Assembly (NCBI RefSeq): GCF_002900965.1 | Contig: NZ_PJOM01000007.1 | Span: forward strand, 32,235 to 96,234 | Direction of reading: 5' to 3' | Length of the DNA stretch: 64,000 bases | Source of the DNA: Pseudotabrizicola formosa | Lineage (GTDB): Bacteria > Pseudomonadota > Alphaproteobacteria > Rhodobacterales > Rhodobacteraceae | Shown here: piece by piece, positions 1 through 7,781 of the stretch | How positions within the stretch are numbered: position 1 is the first letter of the stretch | How the letters are laid out: each line of letters begins with the position of its first letter | The notes under the pieces: model-generated | Told to the model about the DNA's origin: nothing | The model's input: the letters and a program-made list of their open reading frames with translations, nothing else | Database searches by the model: none | Position numbers and translations under genes: made by a program

Positions 1-1
1 G

Positions 2-232
2 CTGAACGCCGTGGGCGGCGACGGCGATGTAGAGGCGCTGCGTGACGCCATCGCCTCGGCCGAATTTGCCTCGACCCGTGGCAACTTTGCCTTTGGCCCG
101 AACCAGCACCCGATCCAGGACTGGTACATGACTGCAATCGAAGCGGATGCAGATGGCAATCCGGTGATTGTGACCAAGGACAAGATCCTTGAGGCGCGTG
201 GCGACGTCTATTCCGCCGATTGCCAGATGTGA
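2..232 (+). CDS. Branched-chain amino acid ABC transporter substrate-binding protein (C-terminal end only)
   Basis: Only the last 76 residues lie in the window; the reading frame is already open at the left edge, so the gene starts outside. The tail (a FGPNQHPIQDWY segment, then IVTKDKILEARGDVYSADCQM) resembles the C-terminus of periplasmic Leu/Ile/Val-type binding proteins, and the genes that follow are livH, livM, livG and livF. It would bind the substrate in the periplasm and deliver it to that permease. A hairpin follows the stop codon. The assignment rests mainly on context because the signal peptide and most of the protein are not visible. Confidence 0.75.
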   Translation: MNAVGGDGDVEALRDAIASAEFASTRGNFAFGPNQHPIQDWYMTAIEADADGNPVIVTKDKILEARGDVYSADCQM

Positions 233-241
233 TCCGGCATG

Positions 242-267
242 GCTCCGGGGGCATCGGCTCCCGGAGC
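242..267 (+). other. Intergenic hairpin after binding-protein gene
   Basis: A perfect 8-bp inverted repeat (GCTCCGGG at 242-249, CCCGGAGC at 260-267) lies between the binding-protein stop and livH, followed by a C-run and a short T-run at about 281-295. It could stabilise the binding-protein transcript or partly terminate before the permease genes, as is common in ABC operons. Two other binding-protein genes in this window (39.2 and 48.8 kb) are followed by similar hairpins. Confidence 0.55.
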
Positions 268-316
268 ATCCCGCCCCCCCTTTTTCCGCTGACGGCCTGA
301 CCAAGGAGGCAAGCAG

Positions 317-1231
317 ATGATCCTGCTCTTCGAGCAGCTTTTGAACGGGCTGCAATATGGCGTCACCTTGTTCTTGCTGGCCGCCGGTCTGACGCTGATC
401 TTTGGCATCATGGGGGTGATCAACCTCGCCCACGGAGCGCTGTACATGGTCGGTGCCTTCGCCGGGGCATGGGTTTCGATCCAGACCGGATCGTTCTGGG
501 CAGGTCTGGTCTCGGGGCTGGCCGCTTCGGCGGTCGCAGGCATTCTGGTAGAGCTTGGCATCATGCGCCGGCTTTATGCGCGCGACCATCTGGATCAGGT
601 GCTGGCGACTTTTGCGCTGATCCTGATCTTCAACCAGTCCACGATCCTGATCTTTGGCCGTCAGCCCCTGTTCACCTCGTTGCCGCCGGTGTTTTCGGGG
701 TCGGTCGAGATCCTGCCGGGGCTACCTTATCCGACCTACCGGCTGTTCGTGATCGCGGTGGGACTTGCGGTTGCGGTGGGGCTCTACCTTCTGATCAACA
801 AGACCCGCGTCGGCATGCTGGTGCGGGCCGGAGCCACGCACCGACAGATGGTGCGGGCTCTTGGCGTCAATATAAAGGGCCTCTACACAGCCGTTTTCGG
901 GCTGGGCGCGCTGCTGGCCGGGCTGGCGGGGGTGATGGCCTCACCCATCCTTGCGGTGCAGGTCGGCATGGGGGACGAGATCATCCTGGCCACCTTTGTC
1001 GTCGTGGTGATCGGCGGGGTCGGCTCGGTCAAGGGAGCCTTTGTCGCGGGCCTCTTTCTGGGGATGACCGATACCATGCTGCGCGCCTTTCTGCCGACAC
1101 TGTTGCAACAGGTCATGCCGGGGCCAGAGGCACAGGCGCTGGGGGTCGGCATTTCTTCAATGGGGATCTATCTGATGATGGCAATCGTGCTGCTGTTCCG
1201 CCCACGCGGCCTGTTCGCGGCGCAGGGTTAA
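317..1231 (+). CDS. livH: Branched-chain amino acid ABC transporter permease LivH
   Basis: A 304-residue integral membrane protein with about eight hydrophobic segments, starting MILLFEQLLNGLQYGVTLFL as LivH proteins do, with the family segment FGIMGVINLAHGALYMVG near residues 29-46. With LivM it forms the inner-membrane channel for branched-chain amino acids or related compounds. A strong ribosome binding site (AAGGAGG at 303-309) sits 7 bases before the ATG. Only 4 bases separate it from livM, so the two are surely co-transcribed. The true substrate could be another amino acid or an amide, as LivH-type systems are diverse. Confidence 0.93.
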   Translation: MILLFEQLLNGLQYGVTLFLLAAGLTLIFGIMGVINLAHGALYMVGAFAGAWVSIQTGSFWAGLVSGLAASAVAGILVELGIMRRLYARDHLDQVLATFALILIFNQSTILIFGRQPLFTSLPPVFSGSVEILPGLPYPTYRLFVIAVGLAVAVGLYLLINKTRVGMLVRAGATHRQMVRALGVNIKGLYTAVFGLGALLAGLAGVMASPILAVQVGMGDEIILATFVVVVIGGVGSVKGAFVAGLFLGMTDTMLRAFLPTLLQQVMPGPEAQALGVGISSMGIYLMMAIVLLFRPRGLFAAQG

Positions 1232-1235
1232 GCCA

Positions 1236-2210
1236 ATGAAACGCGAATACCTCGGGATGATCGCCGTTTTCATCGCCCTTGCCCTTGTGCCCTTTGCCGC
1301 TGAATGGACGGGGCAATCGAGCTGGGTCAGGCTGGTCGGTCAGGCGTTGATCTTCGGAATGGCGGCGGCAAGCCTGAACTTCATCCTGGGCTATGGCGGG
1401 ATGATCAGCTTTGGCCATGCCGCCTATTTCGGGATCGGCGGCTATGTGGTGGGCATCCTGTTTCACCACCACGCGGCGGGCACCGCGTTTCTGGGCCTGA
1501 TCCCCGGCACCGACCAGATGCTGATCACCCTCCCGGCGGCCATTGTGGTCAGCGGGATGGCGGCGGCGCTGGTCGGGGCTCTGTCGCTGCGCACAGGGGG
1601 CGTGCAGTTCATCATGATCACACTGGCCTTTGCCCAGATGTTTTTCTTTCTGTTCGTCTCGCTGAAAACCTATGGCGGCGAAGATGGCATCATGGTGCGC
1701 CGCACCAATTCCCTGCCCGGGCTCGACATGCGCGACCGCGCCACGCTGTACTGGGTCGTGCTAGTCTGTGCTGCCGCCTATTACCTGTTCCTGCGCCGCC
1801 TGGTGCAATCGTCGTTCGGCCAGATCATCGCGGGCATCCGGCAGAACGAACGGCGAATGGCGGCGCTTGGCATCTCGACCTATCGCTACAAGCTGTATGC
1901 CTTTGTCCTGTCAGGCATGGGCGCGGGGCTGGCCGGGGCGCTGATGGTCAATTTCCTTCGCTTTGCCTCACCTGACATGATGCATTGGTCGCGCTCGGGC
2001 GAGTTCATGATCATGGTTATCCTGGGCGGCGTCGGCACCTTGGCCGGACCGTTCATTGGCGCGGGCGTCCTGTTTTCGGTCGAAGTCACGCTGGCCAAAT
2101 ATACCGAACATTGGATGCTGCCGGTCGGAATTCTGCTTTTGCTGGTGGTGCTGACCGCGCGGGGCGGACTGATGTCGCTGATCCGCCGGGTGACGGGGGG
2201 CGGGAAATGA
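1236..2210 (+). CDS. livM: Branched-chain amino acid ABC transporter permease LivM
   Basis: A 324-residue membrane permease with the LivM family segment LNFILGYGGMISFGHAAYFG near residues 47-66 and several further membrane-spanning stretches. It pairs with LivH to form the translocation path. Its TGA stop overlaps the ATG of livG (ATGA at 2207-2210), which indicates translational coupling. No sign of truncation: length and end match the family. Confidence 0.93.
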   Translation: MKREYLGMIAVFIALALVPFAAEWTGQSSWVRLVGQALIFGMAAASLNFILGYGGMISFGHAAYFGIGGYVVGILFHHHAAGTAFLGLIPGTDQMLITLPAAIVVSGMAAALVGALSLRTGGVQFIMITLAFAQMFFFLFVSLKTYGGEDGIMVRRTNSLPGLDMRDRATLYWVVLVCAAAYYLFLRRLVQSSFGQIIAGIRQNERRMAALGISTYRYKLYAFVLSGMGAGLAGALMVNFLRFASPDMMHWSRSGEFMIMVILGGVGTLAGPFIGAGVLFSVEVTLAKYTEHWMLPVGILLLLVVLTARGGLMSLIRRVTGGGK

Positions 2211-2956
2211 GCCATGTGCTTGACATCCAGGGTCTGACCAAAACCTTCGGTGGGCTGACCGCCACCGACAACGTCAGCCTGACGGTGAACAGCGGTGAAA
2301 TTCACGCGCTGATCGGGCCAAACGGGGCCGGCAAATCGACCCTGATCAATCAGATCTGCGGCGAGATCCTGCCCAATGCCGGGCGCATCACGCTTGGCGG
2401 GCGCGATATCACCGCACTGGCCCCCGCCGACCGGGTGGCACTGGGGCTTGGCCGGACGTTCCAGATCACATCACTGCTGGATGATATGACCGTGCGCGCC
2501 AATCTTGGCATGGCGGTGCAGGCGCGCGCGGGTGGCAATTTCCGCATCTTCGACCGTGCCGCCAGCCGCGCCGCCGTCTGGGATGAAGTGGATCAAAGCC
2601 TGTCGGGGTCTGCGCTGGCCGTTCGCGCCGATGTGCCTGTGGCAGACCTCGCCCATGGCGAAAAAAAGCAGCTCGAACTGCTGATGGCCCTGTCACAACG
2701 GCCGCGGCTTTTGTTGCTGGACGAGCCGATGGCCGGTCTGGGCCATGTGGAAAGCCAGCAGATGATCGACGCCTTGCGCGCCGCGCGCAAGGATTGCGCG
2801 ATCCTCCTGGTGGAACATGACATGGAGGCGGTCTTTGCGCTGGCCGACCGGATCACGGTGCTGGTCTATGGCCGGGTGATTGCGGCGGGGTCTGCCGAGG
2901 ACATCCGCGCCAACCCGGACGTACGCGAAGCCTATCTGGGAGAGGAGGACGCCTGA
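2207..2956 (+). CDS. livG: Branched-chain amino acid ABC transporter ATPase LivG
   Basis: A 249-residue cytoplasmic ATPase. The Walker A motif GPNGAGKST lies near residue 37, the signature region reads AHGEKKQLEL (a usual LivG variant of LSGGQ), and the Walker B motif is LLLLDEPMAGL. The frame is open further upstream inside livM, but the start is placed at the ATG in the ATGA overlap because MSHVLDIQGLTKTFGG is the normal N-terminus of the family. It works as a heterodimer with LivF to power the permease. It ends in another ATGA overlap with livF. Confidence 0.94.
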   Translation: MSHVLDIQGLTKTFGGLTATDNVSLTVNSGEIHALIGPNGAGKSTLINQICGEILPNAGRITLGGRDITALAPADRVALGLGRTFQITSLLDDMTVRANLGMAVQARAGGNFRIFDRAASRAAVWDEVDQSLSGSALAVRADVPVADLAHGEKKQLELLMALSQRPRLLLLDEPMAGLGHVESQQMIDALRAARKDCAILLVEHDMEAVFALADRITVLVYGRVIAAGSAEDIRANPDVREAYLGEEDA

Positions 2957-3657
2957 TGCTTTCCGTACAGAATCTTCAGGCCGGTTACGGTGCGTCACAG
3001 GTGCTGTTCGACATTTCGCTGAGCATCAAGGAAGGTGAAGTTGTTACCCTGATGGGCCGCAACGGCATGGGCAAGACCACCACCGTGCGCACCATCATGG
3101 GCCTTCTGCCGCCGCGCGGCGGGGCGGTCGAATACGACGGCCAGGCCATCGGCGGCCTTGCGCCGGAAAAGGTGGCGCGGCTGGGGTTTGGTCTGGTGCC
3201 CGAGGGGCGACAGGTGTTTCCCACGCTGACGGTTCGTGAAAATCTTGTGGCCACGGCCGCCAACCGGCTCGGAGCCAAATCGCCCTGGACGCTGGCGCGG
3301 ATCTATGACCTGTTTCCGCGCCTTGGCGAGCGGGCCGGGCAGATGGCGAGTACGCTCTCGGGCGGCGAACAGCAGATGCTGGCCGTGGGCCGCGCATTGA
3401 TGACCAACCCGCGCCTTCTGATCCTGGATGAGGCGACCGAGGGGCTGGCCCCGGTGATCCGGTCGGAAATCTGGCAGGTGGTTGAAAGGCTGAAGCGCGA
3501 TGGCCAGTCGATCTTGCTGATCGACAAGACATTCTCGGTGCTGAAGCGGCTGGCTGACCGGCATTTCATCCTGGAAAAGGGCACGACCGTCTGGACCGGC
3601 ACCAGTGACGAGCTGACCCGCGATCAGGCGCGGGTGCAAGCCTGGGTCGGCATCTGA
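2956..3657 (+). CDS. livF: Branched-chain amino acid ABC transporter ATPase LivF
   Basis: A 233-residue ABC ATPase with Walker A GRNGMGKTT, canonical signature LSGGEQQML and Walker B LLILDEATEGLAP, the last being typical of LivF. It is the second ATPase of the uptake system. It overlaps livG by 1 base at its start and the next gene (aspartate-dehydrogenase-like) by 1 base at its end, so the catabolic genes downstream are part of the same operon. That suggests the imported compound feeds them. Confidence 0.94.
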   Translation: MLSVQNLQAGYGASQVLFDISLSIKEGEVVTLMGRNGMGKTTTVRTIMGLLPPRGGAVEYDGQAIGGLAPEKVARLGFGLVPEGRQVFPTLTVRENLVATAANRLGAKSPWTLARIYDLFPRLGERAGQMASTLSGGEQQMLAVGRALMTNPRLLILDEATEGLAPVIRSEIWQVVERLKRDGQSILLIDKTFSVLKRLADRHFILEKGTTVWTGTSDELTRDQARVQAWVGI

Positions 3658-4430
3658 TGCGGCTGGTGCTCATCGGTTGGGGGGCGATCGGGCGCGAGGT
3701 ATCGCGGCTTTTGGTTGCACGTGGCGCGGCGGTGTCCCTTGTCGCACTGGGCCTGCGTGAGGCGCGCGCGCTGCCCTATCCGGTGATCACCGACCCTGGC
3801 GCACTTGCCGCCCAAGCGCCAGATCTGGTGGTAGAGGTCGCAGGGCGCGCCGCCGTGCTGCCCTGGGGCCGTGCTGCGCTGATGGCAGGAGCGGATTTCG
3901 TGCCGGCCTCGACATCTGCCTTTGCCGAGGCGGGCGTGCTGGAGCAGTTGGTCGATTGTGCCCGCAGGGCCGGCCGTCAGGTGTTGATCCCGCCCGGTGC
4001 CCTTGGCGGGATAGACGCACTGTCGGCGGCGGCGCGAATGCCGCTTGCGCGGGTGGTGCATGAGGTGACCAAACCCCCCCGCGCCTGGACCGGTACGCAG
4101 GCCGAAACGCTGTGTGCGCTTGGCAGTCTGACCGCTCCGTACTGCTTTTTCGAGGGCACGGCAGTCGAGGCGGCCCAGCACTTTCCGCAAAATGCCAATG
4201 TGGCCATGATCACGGCACTGGCCGGACTCGGGCCAGCGACCGTGCTGCGCATGATCGCCGACCCCGCAGCATCCACAAACCGCCACCGCGTTGTGGCAGA
4301 GGGCGACTTTGGCCGGATGGAGGTGGTGCTGGAAAATGCCGCCCTCGCCCAGAACCCAAAATCTTCCGCCCTCACCGCGCTGTCGCTGGTGCGGTTGATA
4401 GAGAACCGCGTAAACCCTCTGGTGATCTGA
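3657..4430 (+). CDS. L-aspartate dehydrogenase-like protein (NadX/DUF108 family)
   Basis: A 257-residue protein with an N-terminal Rossmann fold (LIGWGAIGREV, residues 4-14) and a C-terminal domain with PPGALGGIDAL (about 118-128) and QNANVAMITALAGLG (about 179-193), as in NAD(P)-dependent aspartate dehydrogenases. That family oxidises L-aspartate to iminoaspartate/oxaloacetate and ammonia. No nadA or nadC lies nearby, and the gene is fused into a LivHMGF operon by a 1-base overlap, so a catabolic role on an imported amino acid or a related substrate is more likely than NAD synthesis. The substrate is inferred, not visible. Confidence 0.8.
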   Translation: MRLVLIGWGAIGREVSRLLVARGAAVSLVALGLREARALPYPVITDPGALAAQAPDLVVEVAGRAAVLPWGRAALMAGADFVPASTSAFAEAGVLEQLVDCARRAGRQVLIPPGALGGIDALSAAARMPLARVVHEVTKPPRAWTGTQAETLCALGSLTAPYCFFEGTAVEAAQHFPQNANVAMITALAGLGPATVLRMIADPAASTNRHRVVAEGDFGRMEVVLENAALAQNPKSSALTALSLVRLIENRVNPLVI

Positions 4431-5275
4431 TGCTTGATGCTGACCTGCCCCGTGCTCGGCTCGATGCCGATTACACCGCCCGCGCCACCGTGACAGAAGC
4501 GGAGTTCGCCCGCATTCTTGGAGCGTATCAGACCTTGTCCGATGCGGCGCATGACCTGCCCGGCACCCGCGCAGGGCTGACATTCTGTGAAGAGACGAGG
4601 TTGCAACTGGACTTGTTCGGCACGGCACCGGGAGAGCTGCGCCCCTTGGTGATCTTCATTCACGGTGGGTATTGGCGGGCGCTGTCGCGGGCACAATCGG
4701 CCTTTGCCGCGCCGATGCTGGCAGAACAGGGCATTGCACTGGCAGTGCCGGATTATCGTCTGGCTCCGGCGGCCAGCATGACCGAGATCATCACCGACTG
4801 TCGCCGCGCGCTGGCTTGGTTGTGGCACAATGCCGAAGATCTGGGCGTCGATCGCAGCCGCATCACGGTGACCGGATCATCCGCCGGTGGCCATCTGGCG
4901 GCAGCGATGGCCCAGCCCGGATGGCAGGCGGCGATGGGCCTGCCCGACCAGCCGCTGCACGCCTGTCTGCCGGTGTCGGGCCTGTTCGATCTTGCGCCGC
5001 TGGCGGCCAGCCATGTGCAGGACTGGATGCGTTTCACTCCGGATGAAACTGCCCAAAGCCCGTTGAACCACCCGGCCATCGGGTTGCGCGGCGCGCTCGC
5101 CCTTGCCGCGGACAGCGGGGAATCCGCAGGCTTTCACCGCCAGACCGAGGCCTATGCGGCAGTCAGCGGCTGGCCCGTAGACCGGATCGCCGGACGCAAC
5201 CATTTCGATGTGATCCTCGACCTGACCGATCCGGAAAGCACCCTGTCGCGCCGCCTGCTGGAGCTTGCGCGCTGA
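4430..5275 (+). CDS. Alpha/beta hydrolase of the HGGYW (kynurenine formamidase-like) type
   Basis: A 281-residue alpha/beta hydrolase. The oxyanion-hole motif HGGYW occurs near residue 76, the nucleophile elbow is TGSSAGGHLA and a likely catalytic histidine lies in GRNHFDVI near the C-terminus. Such proteins include arylformamidases and carboxylesterases. The ATG lies in an ATGA overlap with the preceding dehydrogenase gene, so a longer open frame upstream is ignored. It is the last gene of the liv operon and may release a carboxylate or amine from the imported compound. A second HGGYW hydrolase sits at 55.9 kb, also after dehydrogenase genes. Confidence 0.8.
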   Translation: MLDADLPRARLDADYTARATVTEAEFARILGAYQTLSDAAHDLPGTRAGLTFCEETRLQLDLFGTAPGELRPLVIFIHGGYWRALSRAQSAFAAPMLAEQGIALAVPDYRLAPAASMTEIITDCRRALAWLWHNAEDLGVDRSRITVTGSSAGGHLAAAMAQPGWQAAMGLPDQPLHACLPVSGLFDLAPLAASHVQDWMRFTPDETAQSPLNHPAIGLRGALALAADSGESAGFHRQTEAYAAVSGWPVDRIAGRNHFDVILDLTDPESTLSRRLLELAR

Positions 5276-5453
5276 AGGTCTGTCGCGGAACCGGAAAGTG
5301 GCCGTGGAAAACGCCGCCCGCAGACCGCGAAGAGGCCATGGATCAATCTCTGCTTGAGAAGGCAGGTAAAGAGGCCAACGCTCATGGATGCGCCGCCACC
5401 GGCGCTTCAGCCTTTTGCGTGGTGACAGAGCCAGCATTGCACCGCTGATTTCA

Positions 5454-5479
5454 GGAACCTTTGCCGTCTTGGACGGGTT
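5454..5479 (+). promoter_or_regulatory. Candidate EcfG (general stress) promoter upstream of treZ
   Basis: GGAAC at 5454-5458, 17 bases, then GGTT at 5476-5479. This fits the EcfG consensus GGAAC-N16/17-CGTT with one mismatch in the -10 element. It lies 155 bases before the preferred treZ ATG, so the leader would be long unless translation begins at an upstream GTG (5500). The rest of the 5276-5634 gap shows no convincing gene. Confidence 0.55.
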
Positions 5480-5634
5480 GATTTTGCATCATCAAGCCTG
5501 TGACCAAGCCGAAAGGGATGATCTGTGTCCATCCGCCTGCCAACCAAGCGACCTATCAAAACCGGTCAAGTTTCGCCCAAGCCAATACCCGCCGACGGAT
5601 CAGACGTCGAAGATCCGGGCAGGTCGGCGCAGCT

Positions 5635-7410
5635 ATGACGGGGGCACAACGCGCATACCGCAAAAGCTGGGGTGCGGAACTGGTTGAGGGCGGGGTCTCC
5701 TTTCGTCTCTGGGCCCCGTCACAAAGCCGGTTGACGCTGCGATGTGACGGGCAGGACCACCCGATGACGCCAGAAGGCGACGGCTGGTTTGTGCTGACCG
5801 TTCCCGGCATCGGTGCGGGGGCGCAATATGGGTTCGTTCTGGAAGACGGGCGCATGGTGCCCGATCCTGCCGCCCGCGCGCAGGCAGGTGACGTACATGG
5901 CCCGTCTGTGGTGACAGATCCACGCGCCTTTGCGTGGTCGCCTTGGCAGGGCCGCCGCTGGCACGAGGCCGTGATCCTGGAGCTGCACGTCGGAACCTTC
6001 ACGGCGGAGGGCACCTTTCGTGCCGCGATCGAAAAGCTGCCACATCTGGTCGAAACCGGCATTACCGCCATTGAGATTATGCCAGTGGCGCAATTCGCCG
6101 GTAACCGGGGCTGGGGCTATGATGGGGTTTTGCCCTATGCGCCCCACACCGCCTACGGCAGCCCCGATGATCTGAAAGCGTTGATCGATGCCTGTCACCA
6201 GCATGGTCTGATGGTGCTGCTGGACGTGGTTTATAACCATTTCGGACCGGAAGGCAGCTATCTGTCCACCTACGCACCCGACTTTTTCAATGCCGGCCGC
6301 CACACGCCCTGGGGCGATGCCATAGCCTTTACCCGCGACCCGGTACGTCAGTTCTTCATAGAAAACGCCCTGTACTGGATGGAAGAATTCCACCTGGACG
6401 GGCTGCGTCTGGACGCGGTGGATCACCTGTACGACACGTCGGACCCCGAGATACTGGTCGACATTGCACAAGCGGTGCGCGCGCGGTTTCCCCATGCTCA
6501 TCTGACCACCGAGGACAACCGTAACATCACCCATCTGCACCAGCGGGACGGCGAAGGCCGACCACAGCTTTATACGGCAGAATGGAATGACGACTTTCAC
6601 AACGTTGCCCATGTCATCGCAACCCACGAGAGCGAGGGGTACTATACGGATTTCGTCGAGGATCGCTGGACCCTGTTTGCCCGCGCGCTGGCGCAGGGCT
6701 TTGCCTGGCAGGGTGAGGTGATGCCAAGCAGCGGCGTGGCGCACGGAGAGCCTTCGGCCCATCTGCCCCCGTTGGCCTTCGTTGATTTTCTTCAAAACCA
6801 TGACCAGATCGGCAATCGCGCCTATGGCGAGCGGCTGCTGGCACTGTCGTCGTCGGACATGGTGCGGGCGTTGATGACGATCCACCTGCTGTCGCCCCAT
6901 GTGCCTTTGCTGTTTATGGGAGAAGAATTTGGCGCGACCCAGCCCTTTGCCTTTTTCACCGATTTTCACGGTGATCAGGCAGAGGCGGTGCGAGGGGGGC
7001 GGCGGGAGGAGTTTGCCAGCTTTGCTGCCTTCAGGAAGAAGGAGATGCGGCGTACCATTCCTGACCCGAACGATCCGGCCACCTTTGCCGCCTCGCGTAT
7101 CGACTGGAACCAGGCCGCATCGCACGCAGGGCGCGACTGGCTGGCCTTTACGCGTGGGTTACTGAACCTGCGACGGATTTGGGTCATGCCGCATCTGGCG
7201 GGGGCAAAGGGGCACGCGGGGCAGGTTCTGATGGCAGAGGATGGGCTGGTCGCGGTGGACTGGCAGCTGGACGGGATGCGCCTGCAATTGCGGGCCAACC
7301 TTTCCAACGACTCCGCAGATCTGCCACCGGCAACAGGCACCTGTTTCATAGGACAACCCGGGGCGCTTGCGGCCCTGCATGTCGCCGTCTGGGCGGAGCC
7401 TTCTTCATGA
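5635..7410 (+). CDS. treZ: Malto-oligosyltrehalose trehalohydrolase (GH13)
   Basis: A 591-residue GH13 enzyme that releases trehalose from the end of malto-oligosyltrehalose. An N-terminal CBM48-type region (GVSFRLWAP) precedes the barrel with GYDGVLPYAPHTAYG, the nucleophile region GLRLDAVDHL, the acid/base region TTEDNRN and the NHDQIGNRA motif. The frame is open back to a GTG at 5500, but the extra 45 residues are basic and unlike the family, so the ATG at 5635 is preferred. The partner TreY, which makes the substrate, is not in this window, and the otsAB route at 16.6-18.3 kb is broken. The stress-type promoter upstream fits a role in making trehalose as a protectant. Confidence 0.9.
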   Translation: MTGAQRAYRKSWGAELVEGGVSFRLWAPSQSRLTLRCDGQDHPMTPEGDGWFVLTVPGIGAGAQYGFVLEDGRMVPDPAARAQAGDVHGPSVVTDPRAFAWSPWQGRRWHEAVILELHVGTFTAEGTFRAAIEKLPHLVETGITAIEIMPVAQFAGNRGWGYDGVLPYAPHTAYGSPDDLKALIDACHQHGLMVLLDVVYNHFGPEGSYLSTYAPDFFNAGRHTPWGDAIAFTRDPVRQFFIENALYWMEEFHLDGLRLDAVDHLYDTSDPEILVDIAQAVRARFPHAHLTTEDNRNITHLHQRDGEGRPQLYTAEWNDDFHNVAHVIATHESEGYYTDFVEDRWTLFARALAQGFAWQGEVMPSSGVAHGEPSAHLPPLAFVDFLQNHDQIGNRAYGERLLALSSSDMVRALMTIHLLSPHVPLLFMGEEFGATQPFAFFTDFHGDQAEAVRGGRREEFASFAAFRKKEMRRTIPDPNDPATFAASRIDWNQAASHAGRDWLAFTRGLLNLRRIWVMPHLAGAKGHAGQVLMAEDGLVAVDWQLDGMRLQLRANLSNDSADLPPATGTCFIGQPGALAALHVAVWAEPSS

Positions 7411-7597
7411 GTCCAAGCGCGTACCCGACCCTATGACATTCAGTCTGTACTAAGGAGCCTGATGCAGGCAGCAGCGGCAGACAGCTGTGCACGGGCGACA
7501 GACTGGACAGAGCGAGCGCACAGATCTGAAGCGGCGGATCGAGGATGGCATAGGCCCAATCGGGCCAAAACAATTCACCTCTACCTGAACAGGGCGG

Positions 7598-7732
7598 TCA
7601 CTCTGTCACCGCATAGGGCGGTGTCTGTGGGCCACTGTCCTCCCCCTGAGCGTCCTGACGTGTGCCTGCGATCATGTACAAAAGCAGAGCAGCCAGAACC
7701 ACGAGGAGAATGACAGAAGGTGCGAGGCGCAT
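7598..7732 (-). CDS. Small single-span membrane protein downstream of gcd
   Basis: A 44-residue open frame: a short basic start (MRLAPS), one strong hydrophobic helix (VILLVVLAALLLYMIAG) and a polar acidic tail with QDAQGEDSGPQTPP. A ribosome binding site (AGGATGAG) lies just before this ATG; an ATG three codons upstream (7741) overlaps that site and is less likely. It begins 50 bases after the gcd stop on the same strand, so it is probably in the gcd operon. A topology with the tail in the periplasm is plausible. No family is recognised; a role in anchoring or assembling the quinoprotein dehydrogenase would be a guess. Confidence 0.5.
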   Translation of the reverse strand: MRLAPSVILLVVLAALLLYMIAGTRQDAQGEDSGPQTPPYAVTE

Positions 7733-7781
7733 GGGACTCATCCTTTGTGTTCATGTTTGCGGGACTGACCCTGCATATGGA

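Noticed and set aside
5338..5448. 36-codon frame starting MDQSLLEKAGKEANAHG between the hydrolase and treZ
   Set aside because: Too short, no ribosome binding site, no hydrophobic or conserved feature.
5719..7125. 468-residue minus-strand frame opposite treZ
   Set aside because: Antisense to a full set of GH13 motifs; no recognisable domain.
7462..7713. 83-residue plus-strand frame preceded by AAGGAG
   Set aside because: The ribosome binding site is good, but the protein is Arg/Pro/Cys-rich without features and overlaps the better supported small membrane-protein gene on the other strand.
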